A stretch of DNA of 64,000 bases from Prochlorococcus marinus str. MIT 9313. GTDB lineage: Bacteria; Cyanobacteriota; Cyanobacteriia; PCC-6307; Cyanobiaceae. The stretch is taken from the NCBI RefSeq assembly GCF_000011485.1, contig NC_005071.1, positions 995,347 to 1,059,346 of the forward strand. Direction: 5' to 3'. A model generated the notes under the pieces. It searched no databases. It was given only the letters and a program-made list of their open reading frames with translations, and was not told where the DNA came from. Position 1 is the first letter of the stretch. Every line of letters begins with the position of its first letter. The translations under genes and the position numbers were made by a program. Positions 9,347-16,008 of the stretch are shown piece after piece.

Positions 9347-9480
9347 CTACATGACCCCAAGATCTGCTGTACTGCCATCCTCTTGAACTACAACAGGCTG
9401 AATGGGAGAAATAGCTAAGGCAAGAGCAGCAGCACCAGTAAGCGATAGAGGCAGGCGGAGGGAACGCAGCACTGGAATTG
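9347..9480 (-). pseudogene. Decayed 5' end of the outer-membrane beta-barrel gene
   Basis: Reading leftward from about 9472, a signal-peptide-like segment (VLRSLRLPLSL, TGAAALALA, then a QEDGSTADLGVM stretch) matches the N-terminus of the intact beta-barrel protein at 11.5-12.4 kb. It ends at a TAG at 9347-9349, so only the first 50 or so codons remain. It lies directly upstream of a procA gene on the same strand. The same arrangement is seen at 14.2 kb. Confidence 0.7.
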
Positions 9481-9588
9481 AACGCTTAAAAGGTCACTCA
9501 TTATCTGGGATATTTTTGGTTGCAGCTCTTAGGCCACATCAACTGCAGTAAAAGGAGACTGAGGAATCTTGAGGACTAATCATCAAAA

Positions 9589-9610
9589 AGCCCCGCCATG
9601 CTGCGGGGCT
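9589..9610. terminator. Bidirectional Rho-independent terminator
   Basis: An 8-bp stem (AGCCCCGC with GCGGGGCT) around a six-base loop, flanked by T runs on the + side and A runs on the other, so it can work for both strands. It ends the leftward peptide operon. The same hairpin is found at 14418-14439, 22100-22121 and (variant loop) 48434-48455. Confidence 0.85.
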
Positions 9611-9910
9611 TTTGTTTATTTGATCTCTCCCCCCTAGAGCGGTGGCGACTTTTTGTTTTCATCCTTCACCGCTATCAATAGGTTCTCTGCAATTCTTTTG
9701 GCAAGTAGTGTCTTGGCTCAATACCAGCAATGAGTTTGAGCACAAGCATCAAGAACATATGCTTTTTCGCTGCAAACAGAACCAACAATTGACATGAAGA
9801 AGGGCACCCGCGTTGGATGCCCTCAAGTCCAGGACAGGTTTTCAGGGTCTCTACGTCCTCGGACTCCTGATCTAGGTCTAAGCAAGCAACAACAAGGCGT
9901 CAGTAGATAG
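9590..9910 (-). repeat. Dispersed element with two hairpins and a micro-ORF, copy A
   Basis: Read on the - strand the element comprises: a conserved lead-in (near 9910-9830), a hairpin GGGCATCC/GGGTGCCC-like, a 25-codon ORF, an AGCGGTG/CACCGCT inverted repeat, and the AGCCCCGC terminator. Sister copies are at 14419-14739, 22100-22440 and 48140-48465 (opposite strand), plus a degraded piece at 18389-18524. Confidence 0.8.
9718..9795 (-). CDS. Conserved 25-aa Cys-rich micro-ORF, copy A
   Basis: A 25-codon frame with two Cys, a central AYVLDAC and a final AQTHCWY. Independent copies at 22.2 and 48.25 kb keep the length, start, stop, YV, A-C and HCW positions with no indels, while up to half the codons differ. 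There is no Shine-Dalgarno and a hairpin sits just before the ATG, so translation is not certain. It lies at the 3' end of the peptide operon. Confidence 0.5.
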   Translation of the reverse strand: MSIVGSVCSEKAYVLDACAQTHCWY

Positions 9911-9949
9911 TTCCTCGTTGATTTCTTCGTTTTCAGTTGGGTCAGTCAT
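9878..9949 (-). pseudogene. Truncated leader of a GG-type peptide gene
   Basis: A 23-codon frame begins like the next upstream gene's leader (MTDPTENEEINEELSTD) but then runs into the dispersed element (ALLLLA and stop) before any GG site. It looks like a peptide gene whose core was replaced by the element. The frame is preserved in the second cassette at 14707-14778. Confidence 0.6.
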
Positions 9950-9993
9950 TAGTTTGAGTTAGAGGTGTTGGATTGGTTCATAACTGTAGTCAC

Positions 9994-10248
9994 TTATTCG
10001 TGTTTTCCATCACCATCACCAAAAGTCGCATCAACAAAAGTCTTACTCTTCTCCCAATCCTCTCTTGTCCCTCCATAACCAGAACCTTGCGGGCTTCGGC
10101 GATAAGCTTCGCTCAAATCATTTCCTGCTTGGTAGTTGCCAGCGGCATCCCTAAAACTATTCATAACACCTTGATGCATACCACCACTAACACTCTTCAA
10201 ATCATCAGTTGAGAGTTCCTCATTGACCTCTTCGTTGGGTTCGGTCAT
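9994..10248 (-). CDS. Double-glycine-leader peptide precursor, 84 aa
   Basis: Starting at the ATG at 10248 (preferred because its leader resembles the sister genes), the leader is MTEPNEEVNEEL..LKSVSGG, 23 residues with an ELSTDDLKSVSGG bacteriocin-type ending. The core of about 61 residues is Gly/Ser/Asp-rich, lacks Cys, and ends GDGDGKHE. It looks like an unmodified or non-lanthionine peptide exported by a C39 transporter. Last intact gene of a leftward four-gene operon. Function of the core unknown. Confidence 0.75.
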   Translation of the reverse strand: MTEPNEEVNEELSTDDLKSVSGGMHQGVMNSFRDAAGNYQAGNDLSEAYRRSPQGSGYGGTREDWEKSKTFVDATFGDGDGKHE

Positions 10249-10391
10249 TAGGTGTAAATACTCTTCGTTAAGTATAGCTAGTCTCAGGGGAATTGCCAAA
10301 ATGTAATAATGGAGAAACTTACCCGAGTTCACCTAGATGCAAATGGTTCCTAAATCCAAAGGCCGTCGAAATCGAGCCTGCCTTGAATGTT

Positions 10392-10577
10392 TTAACGAGG
10401 ATGATTCCATGGTTTAGAGATCTTATGCCACGAAGGTCTTGCCACATTGCAGCTGTCTACAGTGTCCCTCATGACATTAGTTTTCACGCCTTCGGCAGAG
10501 ACGTCGGTGAGACCACGCAAGGGCCCCCTACCAGTAATTACTTTGAGTTGATCAATAGTGAGTTCGTTGTTAGCCAT
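10392..10577 (-). CDS. GG-leader-type peptide precursor with altered cleavage site, 61 aa
   Basis: Leader MANNELTIDQLKVITGR aligns with the neighbours' leaders but ends Gly-Arg instead of Gly-Gly. The 44-residue core contains one Cys and a Trp-rich, basic end (SWHKISKPWNHPR). C39 peptidases normally need a small residue at both positions, so processing may be impaired. Upstream sequence (TTTGGATTGGTTGAATAA) is shared with its operon neighbours, suggesting a common intergenic spacer copied with each gene. Confidence 0.7.
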   Translation of the reverse strand: MANNELTIDQLKVITGRGPLRGLTDVSAEGVKTNVMRDTVDSCNVARPSWHKISKPWNHPR

Positions 10578-10638
10578 TGATTTGGATTGGTTGAATAACG
10601 TGAGGATTAGTTAGCTTCTAATAACTAGAGATGGGCCA

Positions 10639-10857
10639 TCAATAACAGTAGTCGCCGTCTGGCAGGTCTGTGGTTGGTGTAAAACCCTGAGTATTGACTG
10701 TATTTCCATCAATCCAAACACCTAGCTTCATCCTAGAGACTGAAACTTGTGGGGAAAGATATGGAATAACAGGAGGGAGAGTATCTTTTACTTCACATTT
10801 CATAAGACCACCACTAACACTTTTCAACTCTTCAATAGTGAGTTCGTTGTTTGTCAT
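10639..10857 (-). CDS. Double-glycine-leader peptide precursor, 72 aa
   Basis: Leader MTNNELTIEELKSVSGG (17 residues), core of 55 residues beginning LMKCEVKDTL and ending DGDYCY, with two Cys placed near the two ends, which would allow one disulfide or thioether. Several Ser/Thr are present. The core has no recognised family. Second gene in the operon, between the 71-aa and 61-aa precursors. Confidence 0.78.
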   Translation of the reverse strand: MTNNELTIEELKSVSGGLMKCEVKDTLPPVIPYLSPQVSVSRMKLGVWIDGNTVNTQGFTPTTDLPDGDYCY

Positions 10858-10963
10858 TGGTTTGGATTGGTTGAATAATGTGAGGATTGGTTAGGGCTAT
10901 TTACCCTTCATCACCAATAATAGAAACTAGACCTGTTCTAATCTTGTATTTGTTATTGTGAGA

Positions 10964-11179
10964 CTACAGAAAGGCCGGAACTGCAACAGCACGTTCAGCT
11001 GCGTCGCCATTCCCTCTCAATCCAACTTTATGAACAGGATCAATAATAAGATCTGGATGGATAACTACTCTACGTTGATTTGATCGTGAAATTCTTGAAC
11101 CGAAGCCGTCCAACTTCGCAAATACACCACCACCGTTGATGGACTGTAGCTGTTCAATCGTAAGTTCGTTGTTTGTCAT
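10964..11179 (-). CDS. Double-glycine-leader peptide precursor, 71 aa
   Basis: Leader MTNNELTIEQLQSINGG, core of 54 residues without Cys. A middle segment (RRVVIHPDLIIDPVHKVGLRG) resembles part of the core of the gene at 12.6 kb (RRVATKSFDIGPVTTRGIRG), so these two cores are related. First gene of the leftward cassette operon. Exported peptide of unknown activity. Confidence 0.75.
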   Translation of the reverse strand: MTNNELTIEQLQSINGGGVFAKLDGFGSRISRSNQRRVVIHPDLIIDPVHKVGLRGNGDAAERAVAVPAFL

Positions 11180-11458
11180 TGGTTTGGATTGGTTATTAGG
11201 GACTTATCCCTCGGATGAACACATCATCTCCTAATTCCTCTACTAAGTCATTGATCCTAATCATTGCTAGTTGTGATCTTCGTCACAGGTCCTGAGAGGA
11301 ATTACCAGAACTAGAATATTTCAGGAACCTACCTGAGATTACCCAACCTATTCGTTAAGCTCGTGCCAGGTATCGGATGCCGTTTTAAGCGAATAGGGAA
11401 GTCGTTGAAGAAATAAAAAGACCCTATAATCGCAGGGGGTTAGGGGGCATCTCGGCCG

Positions 11459-12448
11459 TCAACAAAACGAGGGCTCATAATAACACCCAACCACCGCAGA
11501 TACCCAGCCGTCATGCACCCTTACATCCCGATTGGCTGGTGTTGTAAATAACGCTTGAATCGCAGGCATCACTGCTGGTTCACTCTTGCTTGGTGCTCCA
11601 TAGCCATTGCTGCCAAAACGATATTTAATGTCTGCCGTAAAGCGTGTATCAAAGGCTTCATCGTAAGAAAGATTGGCGCCAAGAGTTAAACCATTGCTGA
11701 TGTTGTATGCCAGTCTTCCTTTAACACCAGAACCATCAGCATCACCGAGATCTCCTTGCTGATAGTAATAACCAACAGAAGCATTGAGATCTGGTGTGAT
11801 GCTGTAGCCGACATCTAAGCCGTAGGTACCAAGAGCACCACCGTCGTAATGGCTGTTCAGCCTGTGTTCGACATCACCAATGGGAACCAGTGCATAAGCA
11901 TTGAAGTTCCAAGTGTCTGAGACTGCTTCTAACCCTGCAGCAACTTGAGAGAAGAAGACATCACGCTTGTCAATAACATTGACGCTGGTATCAGCATCAC
12001 CTGTATTCATCGGCCGGCTGTCATAGCCAGCATTGATGCCGTACATCCAGCTGCGGTCTCCGTTGAGCCAGCGATAGCCAAGCCTTGTTGAAGTGCTGAT
12101 CGTGGTACCAGCAACATCGGTATTAACGATGCTGCTTTCACCATCTCGATCAGAGAAGTTGGCATTGGCTAGAGCATCGATAAACCAAACGCTGTTCTCA
12201 CCAACGGCAATGGGAAGAAAGGCGCCAATACCAGCTTGATTGGGTGTACCTGCTCCTTGCAATGCACCTTGAAAACCCCAGTTGAACTGCACAGCGTCTT
12301 TGAGGTTGATCTCCATGACACCTAGATCTGCTGCACTGCCGTCTTCTTCTTGAGCAGCGACTGGATGGATGGGAGTGCTGGCTAAGGCAAGAGCAGCAGC
12401 ACTAGCTACGGATAAAGAAAGACGAAGGGAACGCAACACTGGGCTCAA
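11459..12448 (-). CDS. Outer-membrane beta-barrel protein (inverse-autotransporter-like)
   Basis: A 329-residue protein with a signal peptide (about residues 1-32, ending HPVAAQ) and a barrel of repeated amphipathic strands: WGFQGALQG, WFIDALANANFSD, TSTRLGYRWL, WMYGINAGYDSR, LDVGYSITPDLNASVGYYYQ, LTLGANLSYDEAFDTRFTADIKYRFG. The order (N-terminal barrel, aromatic girdle, terminal FG-like strand before a tail) resembles inverse-autotransporter barrels. A C-terminal 45-residue tail with Cys follows. Decayed copies of its 5' end occur at 9.4 and 14.2 kb and a truncated paralogue at 57.7 kb. Confidence 0.72.
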   Translation of the reverse strand: MSPVLRSLRLSLSVASAAALALASTPIHPVAAQEEDGSAADLGVMEINLKDAVQFNWGFQGALQGAGTPNQAGIGAFLPIAVGENSVWFIDALANANFSDRDGESSIVNTDVAGTTISTSTRLGYRWLNGDRSWMYGINAGYDSRPMNTGDADTSVNVIDKRDVFFSQVAAGLEAVSDTWNFNAYALVPIGDVEHRLNSHYDGGALGTYGLDVGYSITPDLNASVGYYYQQGDLGDADGSGVKGRLAYNISNGLTLGANLSYDEAFDTRFTADIKYRFGSNGYGAPSKSEPAVMPAIQALFTTPANRDVRVHDGWVSAVVGCYYEPSFC

Positions 12449-12565
12449 AGACTTAAAAGTTCAGTTCATGATGCTTTGAAATCTGAGTTTCAGCGCAGAG
12501 CGTGAGGCAGTCGCTTGGTTGGCAGCGAAAGTTTCGGGAGGCGTTGATTCTCTGAACATGAACAA

Positions 12566-12584
12566 GCCCCGCCTCTAGCGGGGC
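12566..12584 (-). terminator. Rho-independent terminator
   Basis: GCCCCGC and GCGGGGC arms around a five-base loop, followed leftward by a TTGTT tract. Located 17 bases past the stop of the 12.6 kb peptide gene, so it ends that transcript. Confidence 0.75.
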
Positions 12585-12600
12585 AAAGGCCATCCATCTC

Positions 12601-12810
12601 TCATGGAATGGGTGTTGGAACAGGTGAAATTGAAATGCGCTGTGTAGGCATTAATGGTTGATCTCTATCGCCACGGATTCCACGAGTCGTTACAGGTCCA
12701 ATATCAAAAGACTTTGTTGCCACCCTTCTGGCATTCCTCTTGTAATTAGGGTGAATGATGCCTCCAGCAACGGTCTGGAGTTGATCGAGAGTTAGTTCTT
12801 GATTGGTCAT
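12601..12810 (-). CDS. Double-glycine-leader peptide precursor, 69 aa
   Basis: The start at 12810 gives the leader MTNQELTLDQLQTVAGG, in line with the other precursors; the longer frame to 12849 is not conserved. The core (52 residues) is basic, Pro-rich, lacks Cys, and ends PVPTPIP. Its middle shares an RRV..GxRGxxD pattern with the core at 10.96 kb. Single gene with its own terminator. Likely substrate of the C39 exporter. Confidence 0.75.
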   Translation of the reverse strand: MTNQELTLDQLQTVAGGIIHPNYKRNARRVATKSFDIGPVTTRGIRGDRDQPLMPTQRISISPVPTPIP

Positions 12811-13029
12811 GGTTTTGAGAGGTTGAGGAGGTTGTTTCCTCCAATGCATTCACCATCTCTCGAATCAATGGCTGCTGTGTTGATCTAGTTCAAGAGCTGC
12901 TGTGAGCTTGATCACACCTCAATTATTTTCACTCGTTAGAAGGCGCGACAGATCAATGCGCCGGGCCACGGCGCAATGGTGCGGCGGGCCACGCTGCAGC
13001 TATGTACGTCGGACCTAGCCCATAAATCC

Positions 13030-13189
13030 GCCGGGCAGGAAAGAGAAGGTTTCTCCAGGTCAACAACAGCTGCCGTTTGCGTTTGATATTCGCCTCAATC
13101 AAATCCCTGAGGATTGGCATCAACTTGCGGTCAGATTTAGAAAAGCCAATGGAATCAGAGATGGAGATCAAATTCTCAGGTTGTGGTGA
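13030..13189 (+). pseudogene. C-terminal fragment of an unknown protein, copy 1
   Basis: A + frame without start codon (FDIRLNQIPEDWHQLAVRF, ending LRLW at TGA 13187-13189) is similar to a second fragment at about 30003-30133 (IRLNQIPDYWHQAAVNF). Both stand directly before the same conserved non-coding module. The parent protein is not in this window and I do not recognise it. Confidence 0.5.
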
Positions 13190-13400
13190 TTAAGGTAGGG
13201 ATATAAGTAGTTTTAGGGTAAAAGAATTTAAAGGTGAATTTGTGATGAATACGAAAAACTATTGCTGGTTGTTGCCTGCTAAAGAAGACATCAAGGCAAC
13301 TTTCTGCAAGTCAATGGTGCCAGGTATCGGATGGCGTTTTAAGCCAATAGTGAGGTGATTGAAGAAATGAAAAGCCCCTGTGGTGGGAGGGGCTAAAGAG
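13190..13400. repeat. Conserved module adjoining procA 3' ends, copy 1
   Basis: An AT-rich stretch then a core GCCAGGTATCGGATG followed by a TTTTAAG and a terminator. The core recurs at about 11367, 13696, 16196, 21630 and 30259. Homology between this copy and the one at 30130-30345 extends over roughly 200 bases. In three places it sits just beyond the stop of a procA gene read leftward. Confidence 0.8.
13373..13394 (-). terminator. Rho-independent terminator of procA
   Basis: AGCCCCT and AGGGGCT arms around an eight-base loop, followed leftward by TTTCATTTC. It lies 33 bases beyond the procA stop and belongs to the conserved 3' module. Confidence 0.7.
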
Positions 13401-13426
13401 ATAGGCTGACAGTGACAGCTGTCTAA

Positions 13427-13660
13427 CTAGTAACAAAACATACTAGTATCACAACCACCAGATGCAGTTCCCCCAGCCACACCTTCCAGCTCATCATCAG
13501 TCAGATTTTGGCGATGAGAGTTGAGGTCTTCTGTGGTAATCGTGAACCCAGCAGCCTTTGCAATAGCAACAACATCAGCTCCTTCTGCTTTGAGCTGTTC
13601 CTGCAGTGAAGTGTCTGCTTGAACCTTGGCGATGAATGCCTTCAGTTGTTCTTCTGACAT
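13427..13660 (-). CDS. procA: Prochlorosin precursor
   Basis: A 77-residue precursor with a near-canonical ProcA leader (MSEEQLKAFIAKVQADTSL.., AIAKAAGF, EDLNSHRQNL, DDELEGVAGG). The short 13-residue core TASGGCDTSMFCY holds two Cys and four Ser/Thr, enough for two thioether rings. In the known system a single promiscuous LanM (ProcM) dehydrates and cyclises many such cores and a C39 transporter cuts after GG. No LanM is in this window. Confidence 0.93.
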   Translation of the reverse strand: MSEEQLKAFIAKVQADTSLQEQLKAEGADVVAIAKAAGFTITTEDLNSHRQNLTDDELEGVAGGTASGGCDTSMFCY

Positions 13661-13689
13661 TGGATTAGAAATTGGGTGTTGTTTATAAG

Positions 13690-13776
13690 TTTAAGGTGCC
13701 AGGTATCGGATGTCTTTTTAAGTGAATATTGAAGTCGTTGATGAAATAAAAAGCCCGTGCAATAAAAGGGGCTTTA
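13690..13776. repeat. Conserved procA 3' module, copy 2
   Basis: GGTATCGGATG core with the TTTTTAAG tract and a terminator-like AAGCCC..GGGGCTT hairpin (about 13750-13774), placed between two procA genes. It follows the 13.8 kb procA on the leftward strand. Confidence 0.75.
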
Positions 13777-13835
13777 GTGTTTAGTCTCTTGGTAAGACCC
13801 ACACAATACGCCTATTGTTTTACTTTTTGCCTTCA

Positions 13836-14078
13836 TTAACATTCGGCAGCTATCGATATTAATGCTCCAGTGACTGTCACAATCGTCCCACCAGCCACAC
13901 CTTCCAGATCATCATCAGACAGGGCTTGGCGATGCTCTTTTAAGTCTTCTGTGGTGATCGAGAAGCCTGCAGCTTTGGCAATAGCAACAGGGTCAGCGCC
14001 TTCTGCTTTGAGCTGTTCCTGCAAAGAAGTGTCTGCCTGAACTTTAGCGATGAATGCCTTGAGTTGTTCTTCTGACAT
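13836..14078 (-). CDS. procA: Prochlorosin precursor with single-Cys core
   Basis: An 80-residue precursor with canonical ProcA leader (VAIAKAAGFSITTEDLKEHR, DDDLEGVAGG). The 16-residue core TIVTVTGALISIAAEC is hydrophobic with a single C-terminal Cys and four Ser/Thr, so at most one ring can form. Directly downstream (leftward strand) of a decayed beta-barrel 5' end. About 176 bases separate it from the next procA start. Confidence 0.92.
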   Translation of the reverse strand: MSEEQLKAFIAKVQADTSLQEQLKAEGADPVAIAKAAGFSITTEDLKEHRQALSDDDLEGVAGGTIVTVTGALISIAAEC

Positions 14079-14151
14079 TGATTGCTGGGTCGCTTCTTCT
14101 TATCTATAGCAAAATCTAAGGCTGTTGAATGCATGCACTTGAAGCTTTAAC

Positions 14152-14320
14152 TTATTTGGCATCTTTGAGGTTGATCTCCATCACCCCCAGATCTGCTGCA
14201 CTTCCATCCTCTTGAGCAGCTACTGGTTGGATGGGAGCACTCGCCAAGGCAAGGGCAGCAGCGCCAGTGAGCGATAACGACAGGCGGAGGGAGCGCAGCA
14301 CTGGAATTGAACGCTTAAAA
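14152..14320 (-). pseudogene. Decayed 5' end of the beta-barrel gene, second fragment
   Basis: Leftward frame from about 14301: signal-like VLRSLRLSLSL, ALALASAPIQPVAAQ, then DGSAADLGVMEINLKDAK and TAA (14152-14154). It matches the intact gene at 11.5-12.4 kb for about 47 codons and then stops. As at 9.35 kb, a procA gene follows 74 bases further on. Confidence 0.75.
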
Positions 14321-14417
14321 GGTCACTAATTTTCTGGGATTTTTTTGCTGGCTCCCATTAGGCCACATCAATTGTGGCAAAAGGAGACAGAGGAAGTTCG
14401 ACGACGAACCATCAAAA

Positions 14418-14439
14418 AGCCCCGCCATGCTGCGGGGCT
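14418..14439. terminator. Bidirectional terminator, cassette copy 2
   Basis: Same AGCCCCGC/GCGGGGCT hairpin as at 9589-9610 with a T run after it. Confidence 0.8.
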
Positions 14440-14546
14440 TTTGTTTATTTGATCTCTCCCCCCTAGAGCGGTGGCGACTTTTTGTTTTCATCCTTCACCG
14501 CTATCAATAGGTTCTCTGCAATTCTTTTGGCAAGTAGTGTCTTGGC

Positions 14547-14624
14547 TCAATACCAGCAATGAGTTTGAGCACAAGCATCAAGAACATATGCTTTTTCGCT
14601 GCAAACAGAACCAACAATTGACAT
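14547..14624 (-). CDS. Conserved 25-aa Cys-rich micro-ORF, copy A'
   Basis: Same frame and sequence as 9718-9795, carried along in the duplicated cassette, so it adds no independent evidence for coding. Confidence 0.45.
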   Translation of the reverse strand: MSIVGSVCSEKAYVLDACAQTHCWY

Positions 14625-14706
14625 GAAGAAGGGCACCCGCGTTGGATGCCCTCAAGTCCAGGACAGGTTTTCAGGGTCTCTACGTCCTCGGACTCCTGAT
14701 CTAGGT

Positions 14707-14778
14707 CTAAGCAAGCAACAACAAGGCGTCAGTAGATAGTTCCTCGTTGATTTCTTCGTTTTCAGTTGGGTCAGTCAT
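14707..14778 (-). pseudogene. Truncated leader, cassette copy 2
   Basis: Identical to the leader remnant at 9878-9949: a 17-residue leader start followed by element-derived codons and a stop. Confidence 0.55.
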
Positions 14779-14822
14779 TAGTTTGAGTTAGAGGTGTTGG
14801 ATTGGTTCATAACTGTAGTCAC

Positions 14823-15077
14823 TTATTCGTGTTTTCCATCACCATCACCAAAAGTCGCATCAACAAAAGTCTTACTCTTCTCCCAATCCTCTCTTGTCCC
14901 TCCATAACCAGAACCTTGCGGGCTTCGGCGATAAGCTTCGCTCAAATCATTTCCTGCTTGGTAGTTGCCAGCGGCATCCCTAAAACTATTCATAACACCT
15001 TGATGCATACCACCACTAACACTCTTCAAATCATCAGTTGAGAGTTCCTCATTGACCTCTTCGTTGGGTTCGGTCAT
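14823..15077 (-). CDS. Double-glycine-leader peptide precursor, copy of 9994-10248
   Basis: 84 residues, identical to the precursor in cassette 1 (leader ending LKSVSGG, Cys-free core ending GDGDGKHE). Keeping both copies identical doubles gene dosage or reflects recent duplication. Confidence 0.73.
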   Translation of the reverse strand: MTEPNEEVNEELSTDDLKSVSGGMHQGVMNSFRDAAGNYQAGNDLSEAYRRSPQGSGYGGTREDWEKSKTFVDATFGDGDGKHE

Positions 15078-15220
15078 TAGGTGTAAATACTCTTCGTTAA
15101 GTATAGCTAGTCTCAGGGGAATTGCCAAAATGTAATAATGGAGAAACTTACCCGAGTTCACCTAGATGCAAATGGTTCCTAAATCCAAAGGCCGTCGAAA
15201 TCGAGCCTGCCTTGAATGTT

Positions 15221-15406
15221 TTAACGAGGATGATTCCATGGTTTAGAGATCTTATGCCACGAAGGTCTTGCCACATTGCAGCTGTCTACAGTGTCCCTCA
15301 TGACATTAGTTTTCACGCCTTCGGCAGAGACGTCGGTGAGACCACGCAAGGGCCCCCTACCAGTAATTACTTTGAGTTGATCAATAGTGAGTTCGTTGTT
15401 AGCCAT
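15221..15406 (-). CDS. Peptide precursor with Gly-Arg site, copy of 10392-10577
   Basis: 61 residues identical to cassette 1, including the LKVITGR leader end that lacks the second Gly. The shared change predates the duplication. Confidence 0.68.
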   Translation of the reverse strand: MANNELTIDQLKVITGRGPLRGLTDVSAEGVKTNVMRDTVDSCNVARPSWHKISKPWNHPR

Positions 15407-15467
15407 TGATTTGGATTGGTTGAATAACGTGAGGATTAGTTAGCTTCTAATAACTAGAGATGGGCCA

Positions 15468-15686
15468 TCAATAACAGTAGTCGCCGTCTGGCAGGTCTGT
15501 GGTTGGTGTAAAACCCTGAGTATTGACTGTATTTCCATCAATCCAAACACCTAGCTTCATCCTAGAGACTGAAACTTGTGGGGAAAGATATGGAATAACA
15601 GGAGGGAGAGTATCTTTTACTTCACATTTCATAAGACCACCACTAACACTTTTCAACTCTTCAATAGTGAGTTCGTTGTTTGTCAT
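15468..15686 (-). CDS. Double-glycine-leader peptide precursor, copy of 10639-10857
   Basis: 72 residues identical to cassette 1; leader ends LKSVSGG and the core has Cys near both ends. Confidence 0.75.
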   Translation of the reverse strand: MTNNELTIEELKSVSGGLMKCEVKDTLPPVIPYLSPQVSVSRMKLGVWIDGNTVNTQGFTPTTDLPDGDYCY

Positions 15687-15792
15687 TGGTTTGGATTGGT
15701 TGAATAATGTGAGGATTGGTTAGGGCTATTTACCCTTCATCACCAATAATAGAAACTAGACCTATTCTAATCTTGTATTTGTTATTGTGAGA

Positions 15793-16008
15793 CTACAGAA
15801 AGGCCGGAACTGCAACAGCACGTTCAGCTGCGTCGCCATTCCCTCTCAATCCAACTTTATGAACAGGATCAATAATAAGATCTGGATGGATAACTACTCT
15901 ACGTTGATTTGATCGTGAAATTCTTGAACCGAAGCCGTCCAACTTCGCAAATACACCACCACCGTTGATGGACTGTAGCTGTTCAATCGTAAGTTCGTTG
16001 TTTGTCAT
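15793..16008 (-). CDS. Double-glycine-leader peptide precursor, copy of 10964-11179
   Basis: 71 residues identical to cassette 1; leader ends LQSINGG, core without Cys. First gene of the second leftward cassette operon. Confidence 0.73.
   Translation of the reverse strand: MTNNELTIEQLQSINGGGVFAKLDGFGSRISRSNQRRVVIHPDLIIDPVHKVGLRGNGDAAERAVAVPAFL

Larger units (their letters stand above)
9581..11394. repeat. Peptide cassette, duplicate copy 1
   Basis: About 1.81 kb that is nearly identical to 14410-16223 (offset 4829). I noticed only two single-base differences (near 10932 and 11320). The repeat contains a terminator, a 25-codon micro-ORF, a leader remnant and four double-glycine-leader peptide genes. 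Near identity implies a recent duplication or ongoing gene conversion. Confidence 0.93.

Noticed and set aside
9973..10212. 79-codon + strand frame opposite the 84-aa peptide gene (repeated at 14802).
   Set aside because: It is the antisense of a gene with a clear GG leader, is Ser/Thr/Ile-rich in a way typical of shadows, and has no independent support.
13836..14078. Possibility that the leftward Nif11-leader genes are nitrogen-fixation related.
   Set aside because: The Nif11 name is historical. The GG motif, short Cys/Ser/Thr core and lack of any nif gene show that they are lanthipeptide precursors.
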